Source: Nodosilinea sp. FACHB-131 (GTDB taxonomy: Bacteria > Cyanobacteriota > Cyanobacteriia > Phormidesmidales > Phormidesmidaceae). Taken from it: 64,000 bases of DNA. A program made the position numbers and the translations under genes. Every line of letters begins with the position of its first letter. Position 1 is the first letter of the stretch. Under the pieces are notes generated by a model. It ran no database searches, was not told the DNA's origin, and worked only from the letters and a program-made list of their open reading frames with translations. The stretch spans positions 29,422 through 93,421 of the forward strand of contig NZ_JACJOF010000022.1 of assembly GCF_014695395.1 (NCBI RefSeq), in the 5' to 3' direction. Positions 44,701-53,054 of the stretch are shown in pieces.

Positions 44701-47559
44701 ATTTAAGGTGCCCAGGCCATCGGCATCGCCCAGGGCAGAGGTATCGACGGTGAGAACAGCATTTTGTGCAGCAGTGCCGCTGGCAGCGATGCCGCCCATG
44801 GGTGCGTCGTTAACGTTGGCGACTTTGGTGGCGGTAGCATTGCTGTTAACAGTTTCGAGGGTGCCACCGCCGTCGGTATAGCTGACCTGCGATCGCACGA
44901 ACTGGTTGACCTGCGCTTGGGTAAGGGTAAAGGTACTGGCCGTAGCCCCAGCAATCGTTGTCCAGTTGATGCCATCAGCAGACTGCTGCCACTTATAGTT
45001 CAAAGCGCCGAGGCCATCGGGATCTCCCACGCTAGAGGTCGCGGTGAGCTGTGAATTCTGCGCTGCTGTACCGCTCAGGACCAGGCTGCCCGTGGGTGCG
45101 TCGTTAACGTTGGCCACTTTGGTTGCCGTGGTATTGCTGTTAACGGTTTCAAGGTTGCCGCCGCCATCGGTGTAACTAACCTGTGATCGCACGAACTGGC
45201 CAACCTGCGCCTGGGTGAGCGTAAAGGTGCTGGCTGTAGCCCCAGCAATAGTCGACCAGGTCATGCCATCGGTCGACTGCTCCCACTTATAGTTCAAAGC
45301 GCCGAGGCCATCGACATCCCCCAGAGTAGAGGTCGCGGTGAGCAGTGAACTCTGTGCTGCTGTACCGCTGAGGGTCACACCGCCCGTGGGTGGGTCATTA
45401 ACGTTGGCAATTTTGGTTGCCGTGGCATTGCTGTTAACAGTTTCGAGGCGGCCGTCACCATCTGTGTAGCTGACCTGCGATCGCACGAACTGGTTGACCT
45501 GGGCTTGGGTGAGGGTAAAGGTACTGGCCGTAGCTCCAGCAATCGTTGTCCAGGTAATGCCGTCGGTGGACTGCTGCCACTTATAGTTCAAGGTGCCCAA
45601 CCCATCGGCATCGGACAGAGTAGAGGTCGCGGTGAGCAGTGAACCCTGCCCTGCTGTACCGCTGAGGGTCACGCCGCCAGTAGGCATGTTGTTAACTTTG
45701 ACAACAGTGCTGCTAACGGTTGCGAGGGTTCCGCCGCCGTCGGTATAGCTTACCTGCGACCGCACAAACTGGCCAACTTGGGCTTGGGTGGGCGTAAACG
45801 TACTCGCCGTTGCCCCAGCAATGGTCGCCCAGGTCATGCCGTCCGTAGACTGCTGCCACTGGTAGTTCAAGGTGCCCAGGCCATCAGGATCTACCAAGGT
45901 AGACGTGGCAGTGAGCAGTGAACCTTGCTCTGCTGTACCACTGAGGGTCACGCCGCCTGTGTATGGGTCGTTGACGGGGGTAATCGTGATCGTGGCCGTG
46001 CTACTGGCGGTCTCACCAAGATTATTCTTGGCTGAGACGGTCAGCGTTTTCGATAGCTCAGGGGCATCAGACGTGTTGTTATACTTAACCCTTTGAGCGA
46101 TCACAGACAGCATGCTGTCATTGGGGTTTACCGGTACTACGGCCTGGGTTACGACCACATCATCAATAAAGAGCTGTGCCCCTGCCGCTCGACCACCCGT
46201 AAAGTCGAACGTGCCCGCAACGAAAACGAACCGATATTCCCCTGCTTGAGTAATGTTGACGGTTTGGGTTGCCCACGTCGTCGAGGCAGTGTCACTATTT
46301 CCCGTCTGGTTAAGGATCGTAACAATATTGCCCGTGTTGACGTCAACAAGATAGCCGTAAACATCATAGGCATCACCGCCACCCTGCGCCTGCCATTCAA
46401 AAGAGACCTGGTCGCCAACTGACAGTTGCACCGTGCTGTTGCTATAAATAGACGGGCCACGCACGATATCATAGCCAGTCCGGGTCTGAATGCCAGAACT
46501 TCTTAACTGAACAGAATTGCCGCTCCCATCGTTCTGGGTACTACTGAGTACTGTGCTAAACGTTCCTGGGTTAGTAGGTGTATTTTGACCTCGATCAACG
46601 TTATTAACCGGGAAGGTCGTATCGGTGGGGGTGGGCGACCCGGCAATCGTATCGATGCCGAACCTTACCTGCTGGTTGACACCGGTCCAACCTGTGATCG
46701 TCGTGCTTCCAGCTGTACCCAAATTGAAGTTGCCATTCTCGAAGCCGGCGGAGAAGTTAATACGCAATTTTTGACCATTTTGGCCATCAAACGTGGAGTC
46801 AACATTGCCGATAACCGAGGCGGCACTGCCATTCCCTACATAGACAGCATTGCCAACAATCGAGATTTGACCGTTGCCGGTAGCTGGGCTGCCATCTGTC
46901 GTTAAGGTCAAAAAGTCAGACGAAGTGGCTGTACTGAGGCTAAACTCGACATACCCACCCTTGTAGTTTGTACCTCCGGAGAAGGTGATGTCGTTATCCA
47001 GGATATAGGCAGGACCTTGCTCGCTATAGGATGAATTGCTGAGATTATTAATGATGGGAGCTAGATTGCCGGCCCAGGAGGCGAGTACGGGAGCGCTAAA
47101 GGGGGCGAGGGCAGTGGTCTGAGTCGGACTAACCTCTAACGACCAGTACCCTTGACCAATCACCTGGCGAGAAGCAGCGATCCCAGCACCGGTTAGCTGG
47201 TGCAGCTTTTCAATAAATTCTTCGCCCGCATCTCCGGCAGCGACGTTGCAGCCGTAGAGCAGCAGGGTAGGGTTTGAGATTTGAGGAGAGAACCACGACC
47301 GTAGCGCTTGAGCATGGTTCTCTAAATTAGTCAGATTGAGCTGAGTGTTGCCCAAGTGCAAAACACCAGGAGCACCGTGGGAGACAAGATGCACAGTGCT
47401 GGTGGGGTAAGCCTCAAGGTAGTTGGTAATCTGAGCAATACCATCCACATCGGCAGCTAACACCTTGACAGCAACATCAGGCAACACACCACTTACAAGG
47501 TGTTGAACGTCGCTAACGTTGGCGTCGATAAAAACAACGGACTGGGCATGCTGAAACAT
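41779..47559 (-). CDS. Giant DUF4347 surface protein with Ig-like and FG-GAP repeats
   Basis: 1926 residues. DUF4347 at the N-terminus (~1-165) holds VHLVSHGAPGVLHLG and LLLYGCNVAAGDAGE, a His-Gly/Cys arrangement reminiscent of caspase/CHAT-clan peptidases (inference). Then a beta-rich adhesin-like region (~170-525), five ~97-residue repeats (~528-1010; each with D-x-DGLG-x-LNY and QFVR-x-QVSYTDG), a ~265-residue insert with Kelch-like units (NNFEVYDPTTNVWSAL), four further repeats (~1283-1670), and about five FG-GAP/VCBS-like repeats (DFNGDGSVDIFW, FWLMD). Likely secreted or surface-displayed, possibly through a type 1 route, though no transporter genes adjoin. Upstream gap is long and may hold control sites. 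Confidence 0.88.
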   Translation of the reverse strand: MFQHAQSVVFIDANVSDVQHLVSGVLPDVAVKVLAADVDGIAQITNYLEAYPTSTVHLVSHGAPGVLHLGNTQLNLTNLENHAQALRSWFSPQISNPTLLLYGCNVAAGDAGEEFIEKLHQLTGAGIAASRQVIGQGYWSLEVSPTQTTALAPFSAPVLASWAGNLAPIINNLSNSSYSEQGPAYILDNDITFSGGTNYKGGYVEFSLSTATSSDFLTLTTDGSPATGNGQISIVGNAVYVGNGSAASVIGNVDSTFDGQNGQKLRINFSAGFENGNFNLGTAGSTTITGWTGVNQQVRFGIDTIAGSPTPTDTTFPVNNVDRGQNTPTNPGTFSTVLSSTQNDGSGNSVQLRSSGIQTRTGYDIVRGPSIYSNSTVQLSVGDQVSFEWQAQGGGDAYDVYGYLVDVNTGNIVTILNQTGNSDTASTTWATQTVNITQAGEYRFVFVAGTFDFTGGRAAGAQLFIDDVVVTQAVVPVNPNDSMLSVIAQRVKYNNTSDAPELSKTLTVSAKNNLGETASSTATITITPVNDPYTGGVTLSGTAEQGSLLTATSTLVDPDGLGTLNYQWQQSTDGMTWATIAGATASTFTPTQAQVGQFVRSQVSYTDGGGTLATVSSTVVKVNNMPTGGVTLSGTAGQGSLLTATSTLSDADGLGTLNYKWQQSTDGITWTTIAGATASTFTLTQAQVNQFVRSQVSYTDGDGRLETVNSNATATKIANVNDPPTGGVTLSGTAAQSSLLTATSTLGDVDGLGALNYKWEQSTDGMTWSTIAGATASTFTLTQAQVGQFVRSQVSYTDGGGNLETVNSNTTATKVANVNDAPTGSLVLSGTAAQNSQLTATSSVGDPDGLGALNYKWQQSADGINWTTIAGATASTFTLTQAQVNQFVRSQVSYTDGGGTLETVNSNATATKVANVNDAPMGGIAASGTAAQNAVLTVDTSALGDADGLGTLNYKWQQSTDGITWTTISGATASTFTLTQAQVGQFVRAQVSYTDGGGTLETVSSNATATTIANVNDSPGGLSVAKVYRTSIDSNVNNFEVYDPTTNVWSALNPITTSTQLAVSADNELYMLNNATNVIQRYNPDTDTWVNVQAGPNVNWGSGNLEVTNNNEFILTAQGQTTLYYTQGGTWNSLALPGQASTAADYDPITGKFVVSQNGQYVAWEVNLATATITTFNIDGQIGSGETRRFGEIYDGRYYSQGFEYPIYAYDLANNTLALEQVSPANNPVGRWLSAAVDAGEGLFYLNGYNSTNFSSWDPVTNTFVALAPALTASGHNTLAATSVGAPVTLSGAPQQNSVLTANTSNLVDLDGLGVLNYQWQQSSDGITWTAIAGATASTLTLTQERVGQFVRARVSYVDGFGAAEEVFSASTASKIANVNDLPTGGVTLTGTAEQGSLLTATSTLGDLDGLGTLNYQWQQSTDGITWATIAGATASTFTLTQAQVGQFVRSQVSFTDGGGTLETVNSNATVAKIANVNDAPTGGVTINGTVSQGQILTANTSTLGDADGLGTLNYQWQQSSDGNSWTAIAGATANTFTLTQGQVGQFVRSRVSYTDGGGTAESVLSNATATKVANVNDAPTGSVTINGTVAQGQILTANTSTLADADGLGTLSYQWKQSSDGITWSNIDGATGNTFSPRNAQVNQFLQVAVSYVDGQGTSESLTSASTSGGVVKFNATSDFNGDGSVDIFWRHQNVGESVFWLMDNINFSRGDFLSPAVTDVTWDIKALGDLNGDGQSDLIWQHKVSNQVAVWLMDGVNLMSSALVPTAGTAGWKVAASGDFNDDSKDDILWRNTNTGGLAVWFMDGTNLVSGELISVNPGLDWEVGAVGDFTKDGNVDIFWEHRTAGVNVFWEMDGTTLVKGYETTAAEASWKAKGAADFNQDGNLDLLWHHPGSGENVLWLMDGTKLDKGVVLPTTEVSWNPVV
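42600..45980. repeat. Nine ~290-bp coding repeats of the DUF4347 protein
   Basis: DNA-level similarity between units is high, e.g. CTGGCCGTAGCCCCAGCAAT and close variants recur at about 290-base spacing. The array is interrupted at ~43720-44510 by the Kelch-like segment. Such arrays vary in copy number by recombination and are prone to assembly collapse. Confidence 0.8.
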
Positions 47560-48504
47560 TGTGTACTCCTAGTGGAATGAGCGAGATTTTGGGTTTCGCT
47601 GGTGTTTCAAGAGCGATGAGGCGCTGAAAAACCAGCAGCCGATGAACCTGAAAGGCCACGCTGCAATCTCGAAAATAATGGCAGGCAAACAAAATCTTGG
47701 GAGAAAATCGGCTTTTTCCCAACAAGTATTAAACGGCTACAACTGAATTAGTTAGCAGGCTTTGCTTCGTTTGCGGCAGACCAAGGCTACTAATAAATTG
47801 AGGTGAATTAAGCCAATTTGGTGTGGGCCTAGATTTTTTTTTAGATTACTACAAAGCAACTCAAGGATTGATGAAGTTATTGTTGCTTGAGCAATAAAAT
47901 TAAAAAGTTTATAGCTCAGAAATCTAAAGCATAGAGTGTGCCAACAGATTCAAGTTAGAAAATAGAACGAAGATAGCCTGGGCTTAAAACATACACGGAT
48001 CCTTTCCGAAGAGTGGATTAAACACAAGAGAGGAAAAGCTGTCAAAGGTTATTCGCCACCGAAAGCATATCCCTCTAGTGAATGTGCCCTATTCTCGTCA
48101 AGAAATCTCAAGCATCTGATCGTGTTACAAACCGTCACTCAAACTTTGTTAGTGGCCCACTTTTTTCGCACCTTTTATATCTTTGTCTCTATGAAGAAAG
48201 TCACAAAATTTAGCTATAAAGTACAGTAATTTCCCTGATGTAGGAGCAAGTTCTCTCGATGGGTGTGGTGCTGTTTGGGTACAAAACAACTTGGCTAGGC
48301 GATCGCAATGGTCTGCCCTTCAGCCTAATTTGCTCCTTTAAGCTACTAGTTGAAAATACGGTCATTTCTCTCCGGATTAGGATTACTGGCAGCCCGTAGT
48401 TAAGAGAAAACCCCTATTTTTTGGATAACAGTAGCCGCGATAGCCCTAAGCTTTCGCACCATCGCTTTGCTCTTAAGCCTGCTATCCGCTGACGCAGGTG
48501 CATT
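47560..48504. other. Long AT-rich upstream region of the giant gene
   Basis: About 0.95 kb without a convincing gene. It is more AT-rich than the coding surroundings. A short ORF (ATG at about 48259, ~46 codons) has GGAG upstream but no other support. The promoter of the giant gene is expected at its 5' end. Confidence 0.4.
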
Positions 48505-48700
48505 TCAGCGGTACTCACTCACCTGGCTCTGCTGAGCCAGTAGTCTGGGGCGCAGCTCGCTGCGATCGCCGCCTACCAGCAGCGATTCGAGCCGTGATTT
48601 ACTATGCGGGGTAATAGGACTTGACCGCAAGCTATGAAGATTCTCTATTTCAAACCCAAATATCTCGGCGTTTTAGCTCTTGCTCAACATCGTGGGTTAA
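48505..48700 (-). pseudogene. Possible decayed coding remnant
   Basis: Two reading frames on the reverse strand look protein-like: one gives SRAYHLTHDVEQELKRRDIW then stops, the other continues with FEIENLHSLRSS and then SRLESLLVGGDRSELRPRLL, ending at a TGA at 48505-48507. A single frameshift would join them into a ~65-residue C-terminal fragment. I do not recognise the parent family. It sits just past the flotillin-like stop. Confidence 0.4.
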
Positions 48701-48735
48701 GTGGTAAGCCCTAGAACTGACCGGTGACAGATGCC

Positions 48736-50019
48736 TTAATCCTGTATTGTATCGGTGTCTAGTTTGGTAGCTAATGTCCCTTGGGAAGCGCTACCGCCAC
48801 CCAGAGTCTGCAACGTCTGAGCCAAATCTAGCCCCGTGGCCTGCTTCATCTGTTCCATAAACGAGGCCAGCTTGGTGGCACTGCCGCCGCGGCCCGGATC
48901 GATCACGGTGATGCTTTCGACCTGCACGTCGGGCACGGTATCGACCAGATTTGCCAGCAGCGACTCCAGCTTTTGGAAGAGAAAAATTTCTCGGGCGTGG
49001 TCGCCTGCGGCCTTCCAGGTGGTGGCCAGTTCGCGAATGCCCTCGGCGCGGGCGCGACCGTCTTCGACGATGCTGGCGGCGTCGCCCTTGGCGCGGGCCT
49101 GGGCCTGCTGGCAAGAGGCGGCGGCAGGGGCAATCACATCGGCCTGGAGCTGCTGTTCGACCTGGTTGCGGCGTTCGCGCTGGACGGCGAGTTCGGCCTC
49201 GGTGCGAGCAACTTCGGCGGCGATTTCCGACTCGGCTTCAGAGATGGCGGCTTGACGCTGGCTAAGGGCGTTTTGCAGGCGGCGATCGGCATCGGCGCGG
49301 GTGGTCTCTATTTTGGCCTCGATCTGGCGCAGGGAGGTGCGTTTGAGGTTTTCGGAAGCCTGGAGAGCTGACTGGGTTTTGGCCTCGGCTTCAGCGATGC
49401 GGGCGTCGCGCAGCAAATCGGCTCGCTGTTTGCGCCCGATCGAGTTGAGATAGCCAACATCGTCGGAGATGTTTTGAATTTGCAGGTTGTCGAGAATCAG
49501 ACCGAGTTGGGCCAGGTCGTCGTCGGCTTCGTCGAGCAGGTTGCGCACAAAGGCCATCTTGTCTTCGTTCACCTGTTCGGGGGTAAGGGTAGCCAGCACG
49601 CCCCGCAGGTTTCCTTCCAGGGTTTCGCGGGCAATTTTTTCGATTTCTTCACGGCTTTTGCCCAGCAAACGCTCGATCGCATTGTGAATCGCCGGTTCTT
49701 CGCCCGCAATTTTAATGTTGGCTACGCCATCAACGTTGAGGGGAATGCCGCCCTTGGAGTAGGCGCTGGCGACCTTCAGCTCGATGATCATGTTAGTGAG
49801 TTCCATGCGGAACGTTTTTTCGAGCAGGGGTTTGCGAATACTGCTGCCGCCTTTGACCAGTCGATAGCCGACACTGTGACCATCGCCGACGGTGCGGCGA
49901 TCGCCCGCAAAGATCAGCACTTCGCTGGGCTGGCAGATGTAGTAGAGGTTTTTGATAATCAGCAGCAGACTGCCGGTGGCCCCGAACATGACGACCAGGA
50001 GGGTGAAGATTAGGCTCAT
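48736..50019 (-). CDS. Flotillin-like SPFH protein, downstream copy
   Basis: 427 residues. N-terminal membrane helix (LIFTLLVVMFGATGSLLLIIK), SPFH/PHB domain (~30-190; SAYSKGGIPLNVDGVANIKI, ARETLEGNLRGVLATLTPEQVNED), then a long Glu/Ala coiled coil (~205-330) and a Gly/Ser-rich C-terminus. Flotillins scaffold membrane microdomains. The ATG overlaps the stop of the upstream SPFH gene as ATGA, so translation is coupled and a heteromeric complex is likely. Confidence 0.9.
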   Translation of the reverse strand: MSLIFTLLVVMFGATGSLLLIIKNLYYICQPSEVLIFAGDRRTVGDGHSVGYRLVKGGSSIRKPLLEKTFRMELTNMIIELKVASAYSKGGIPLNVDGVANIKIAGEEPAIHNAIERLLGKSREEIEKIARETLEGNLRGVLATLTPEQVNEDKMAFVRNLLDEADDDLAQLGLILDNLQIQNISDDVGYLNSIGRKQRADLLRDARIAEAEAKTQSALQASENLKRTSLRQIEAKIETTRADADRRLQNALSQRQAAISEAESEIAAEVARTEAELAVQRERRNQVEQQLQADVIAPAAASCQQAQARAKGDAASIVEDGRARAEGIRELATTWKAAGDHAREIFLFQKLESLLANLVDTVPDVQVESITVIDPGRGGSATKLASFMEQMKQATGLDLAQTLQTLGGGSASQGTLATKLDTDTIQD

Positions 50020-51389
50020 GGGGTTTGCTCCGAGGGTAGGGAGTGGGGGGTGGGAGGTGGAGGGGTGAGGGGGGAGATGGCCGCCAGGGGAATGCCGAGG
50101 ATCTCTTCGGACTGGCGCAGAAACTGCTTCACCATTTCGGGATAGGCGTTGAGGAGCGATGCGATCGCCTTGCCATCGCCGTTGTCGATCACGTTTACCT
50201 GCCCCAGGTGCAGCCGACCGGGAATTCGCCCCGCCTCTTTCAGCACCATCTCCAGCTGCTGTACCAAGAAGATTTGGGAGGCATCTACCCCCGTTTCTTG
50301 CCAGACCTGAACCAGCATTTGGCTGGCTTGGGCCGAGGCCTTAGCGTTTTCTTCAAGGGTGGCGGCGGTTCCTCGGGCCTGAAATTCTTGGGCGCGCTGC
50401 TGGGCCTTGGCGGGCAGCACCTTTTCTACCTCCAGACGGGCCTGTTCCAGATGGGCGCGAATCGCCTGGAGCTCTCGCTGGGCGCGGGCGCGGGCCTCTT
50501 CAGCGGCGGCCTGGGTGCGCTCTTCTTCAATGCGGGCCTGCTTTTCGACCTCGGCGGTGATGCGGCGCAGCTCGTTTTCTTTTTCTTGAATCACGGTGCG
50601 GGCCTGGGTTTGGGCCACTTCGGCCTCGCGGGAGCTGTCGGCCTCAATTTGCTCGGCTTCGGCGACGGCATTGGATTCGGCAATTTCGGCATCGCGCACG
50701 ACATTGGCGATCTGCCGCCGCCCAATGGAGTTGAGGTAGTCAACCTGGTCGGCAACGCTTTGAATTTTGAGGGTGTCGAGCTGTAACCCCAGCTTGACCA
50801 GGTCGTTGCGCACGTCACTGGCGATGCGCTCGGCAAACTGGAGCCGGTCTTCGTTGAGCTGTTCGGGGGTGAGGGTGGCGACCACACCGCGCAGGTTGCC
50901 CTCCAGGGTTTCCCGCGCCACCCGAGAGATTTCCTCTCGGCCCCGACCCAAAAAGCGCTCGATCGCATTGCCAACCAGCACCTCGTCGCGGGCAATCTTG
51001 ACGTTGGCGATCGCCTGAATATCCAGCGGCGTGCCCCCCTTCGAATAGGCATTGGTGACCTCAATCGGCACCGGCATGGTGGTCAAATCCATAGTTTTGA
51101 CCGTTTCGAGAATGGGAATGCGGAAGGTGCGGCCGCCGTAGATCACCCGGTAACCCAGGGTCTGACCATCGGCACGGCGGTACCTGCGCCCGGAGATAAT
51201 CAAAATTTTGTTGGGGTCGCAAATCTGCACTAGCGCGTTAACCCCCCAAATGGTGATCAAAACCGCGAAGATCAGGACGGCGATCGCCCCACCTCCCAAG
51301 GCGCGCCCTCCGCTCTGCCCAATTACCGGAGCGGGCGGCATCACCTCCGCGATCGCCACCGTATCGGCCCTAGTCATTCCATCCGTCAT
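50016..51389 (-). CDS. Flotillin-like SPFH protein, upstream copy
   Basis: 457 residues. An Ala-rich cytoplasmic tail precedes a membrane helix (AIAVLIFAVLITIWGVNALV, ~33-52), SPFH domain (NAYSKGGTPLDIQAIANVKI, ARETLEGNLRGVVATLTPEQLNED), a coiled coil (~225-345) and a C-terminal part ending in a Pro-rich stretch (SPLTPPPPTP) encoded by G-rich repeat DNA. Clearly paralogous to the next gene. The start has a strong upstream GGAAGAGG. With the NfeD-like gene it forms the common flotillin-NfeD module. Confidence 0.9.
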   Translation of the reverse strand: MTDGMTRADTVAIAEVMPPAPVIGQSGGRALGGGAIAVLIFAVLITIWGVNALVQICDPNKILIISGRRYRRADGQTLGYRVIYGGRTFRIPILETVKTMDLTTMPVPIEVTNAYSKGGTPLDIQAIANVKIARDEVLVGNAIERFLGRGREEISRVARETLEGNLRGVVATLTPEQLNEDRLQFAERIASDVRNDLVKLGLQLDTLKIQSVADQVDYLNSIGRRQIANVVRDAEIAESNAVAEAEQIEADSSREAEVAQTQARTVIQEKENELRRITAEVEKQARIEEERTQAAAEEARARAQRELQAIRAHLEQARLEVEKVLPAKAQQRAQEFQARGTAATLEENAKASAQASQMLVQVWQETGVDASQIFLVQQLEMVLKEAGRIPGRLHLGQVNVIDNGDGKAIASLLNAYPEMVKQFLRQSEEILGIPLAAISPLTPPPPTPHSLPSEQTP

Positions 51390-51433
51390 ACATAACCTCT
51401 TCCTTGGTTCTTAATCTCTAGCGCCAGGCCATA

Positions 51434-51556
51434 TCGAGAATGTGAGGAGTGAGGGAGGTGGGGAGGGTAAGGGAGGTGAGGCTTCAGTGCTTCCCCATCT
51501 CCTTAATCTCCCCTACCCCACTACCCATCCACTCTCCTACCCACTACCCCATTACT
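51434..51556. repeat. G-rich / C-rich short-unit repeat pair
   Basis: A left half of GTGAGGGAGGTGGGGAGGG-type units faces a right half of CTCCCCTACCCC and CCACTACCCCATTACTCCC units, allowing long-range pairing. It fills the gap between the flotillin-like gene and the NfeD-like gene. Confidence 0.6.
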
Positions 51557-52154
51557 CCCGCAACCCATCCGCCGCCGCCACCCACAGTTTGTTGTGCTCC
51601 ATCCCCACCACCAGCACCGTCTCACCAGCGCGAAACTCGCGTTCTTCCTGGGTAATGGCAAAAAAACTGACGGTCGAGCCGGCAATGCTGAGGCTGACTT
51701 TGCCTCGGCTATTGGTATCAAAGGGAATTTCCACGGTGGCGATCTGTCCGGTCAGGGTTTCGGGGCGAATCAGGCTGCTGACCGACTGCTGACCGAGCGA
51801 TCGCAGCACCAGCGCCGCCACCAGCCCGCAAAATAAGCCCATCAACAGCGCAATTAACGCCCCCAACCACCCCACCAGGTCGGGCTGAACAAGGTTAATC
51901 AATAGCCCCGTCAGCCCAAAAAAGCAGAGAGCAAAGGTCCAGAATCGCAGGCTGAGGAAGGGCAGCCACCAACGACCGCGCAGAACCCTCAGGGTTTGGT
52001 CAATTTGGGTACCTACATCAATGTCGTCAATATTGGCGGACGCTTCGACATCAAAGTCAAAATCGGTGTCGATGTCTACGCCATCGAGCCCTCCGACGGC
52101 GGCCAGCAAGACAAAAATGCCCCCGACAACAAAACACAGACCATAGATCAGCAT
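51552..52154 (-). CDS. NfeD-like membrane protein
   Basis: 200 residues from the ATG at 52154. An N-terminal helix (LIYGLCFVVGGIFVLLAAV), an acidic stretch rich in Asp (VDIDTDFDFDVEA), two further helices (LRFWTFALCFFGLTGLLINL and LGALIALLMGLFCGLVAALVL), and a C-terminal OB-like domain (LTGQIATVEIPF, REFRAGETVLVVGMEHNKLWV). This is the short NfeD type without protease domain, known to associate with flotillins. Longer upstream starts have no support. Confidence 0.85.
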   Translation of the reverse strand: MLIYGLCFVVGGIFVLLAAVGGLDGVDIDTDFDFDVEASANIDDIDVGTQIDQTLRVLRGRWWLPFLSLRFWTFALCFFGLTGLLINLVQPDLVGWLGALIALLMGLFCGLVAALVLRSLGQQSVSSLIRPETLTGQIATVEIPFDTNSRGKVSLSIAGSTVSFFAITQEEREFRAGETVLVVGMEHNKLWVAAADGLRE

Positions 52155-52333
52155 AGTTTGGCGGCACCTCACGGGGTTGGCCAGGTTAATCCCCGTTGCC
52201 AGGGTACTCGCGCCGCCCTGGTCTACGCCCGTGTTCTTTACTAATTGGAACGTGGGAGAAACCGCGGTCGCCGTGGCCGGGTGTCGACCATGGGCGGGCA
52301 GGACTGCTGCGGTATAGCAAAAGAATGAAACAT

Positions 52334-52394
52334 AGGACAGCCTAAAACGCCAGAATGCAAGCTTGTTGAGCATTCTGGCGTTTTAGGCTGTCCT
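52334..52394. mobile_element. Perfect 25-bp inverted repeat with TA ends, possible tiny MITE
   Basis: Arms at 52334-52358 and 52370-52394 are exact complements (beginning AGGACAGCCTAAAACGCC), with an 11-base loop AAGCTTGTTGA. Both outer ends show TA (ATA before, CCTAA after), as left by IS630/Tc1-type transposition, although each TA partly falls in the arms. It could instead be a strong terminator for the cupredoxin gene. Confidence 0.45.
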
Positions 52395-52423
52395 AACCAA
52401 TGCTTCACCTACTATGGGGCGAG

Positions 52424-53038
52424 TCAAACCGCATCGGCAGCCTCTACAGCATGGGATGGGGGATGGGCAAGTTTTACGTTGATTAGGGGTTCAGGCAAAA
52501 TGGCCTGACCGTCATCGGCCATTACTTCGACGGTGCCGCGAAACATGTTCATGCCGCAGGCAAATTCGTAGCGACCGGGCTGGGTCGGGGTGAACTCGAT
52601 CGCTGTGGTCTGGTTCACCGGCAGCGCCTGGGCAATGCGAAAATCAGGGAAGCGCACTTCTTCTAAGCAACTGCTGGGGTCTTTGCGGTAGAAGTTGAGT
52701 CGCACCGGCTGCCCCGCCTGCACCGCAATATAGCTCGGGTCGTAGCCACCATCGACGGTGATGGTCACCTCTTGCACCCCGCCTGTAACCGTGGCTTGAC
52801 GCGATTTGGGCTTGCTCAGCAGAAACCACCACAGCTCTAGGCCAATCAGGCCCAGCCCGGCTCCGGTGACAGCCGTCCTAGCCCACAGCGGTTGTTCAAT
52901 GCGCTGAAACTGCCCGGTTGGCTCAGTGGTGCGATCGCTCATGGTGTCGTGGTCAACCTGGGCCGGGGTGCCGCTAGCGAGGGCGAGGGACAGGGCCAGA
53001 CTGGCGAGAGTGGTGAGGAGAAAGTGTTTAAGTTTCAT
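52424..53038 (-). CDS. Cupredoxin-domain protein of the copper module
   Basis: 204 residues. Signal peptide (~1-26), then a membrane helix (TAVTGAGLGLIGLELWWFLL, ~57-76), then a cupredoxin domain (~82-180; VTITVDGGYDPSYIAVQAGQPVRLNFYRKD). The copper ligand loop reads FACGMNMFRG, with Cys and Met in the usual places. Likely binds Cu at the outer face of the cytoplasmic or thylakoid membrane, handing over to or receiving from the neighbouring CopA ATPase. Separated from copA by a 190-base repeat region. Confidence 0.85.
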   Translation of the reverse strand: MKLKHFLLTTLASLALSLALASGTPAQVDHDTMSDRTTEPTGQFQRIEQPLWARTAVTGAGLGLIGLELWWFLLSKPKSRQATVTGGVQEVTITVDGGYDPSYIAVQAGQPVRLNFYRKDPSSCLEEVRFPDFRIAQALPVNQTTAIEFTPTQPGRYEFACGMNMFRGTVEVMADDGQAILPEPLINVKLAHPPSHAVEAADAV

Positions 53039-53054
53039 GGGAAAGCTCCTGGGG

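Noticed and set aside
42600..45980. CRISPR-like periodicity
   Set aside because: The period (~290 bases) is in frame and encodes protein repeats; no short repeats with unique spacers.
49474..50013. 179-codon forward open frame
   Set aside because: Antisense to the SPFH domain; a Phe-rich shadow.
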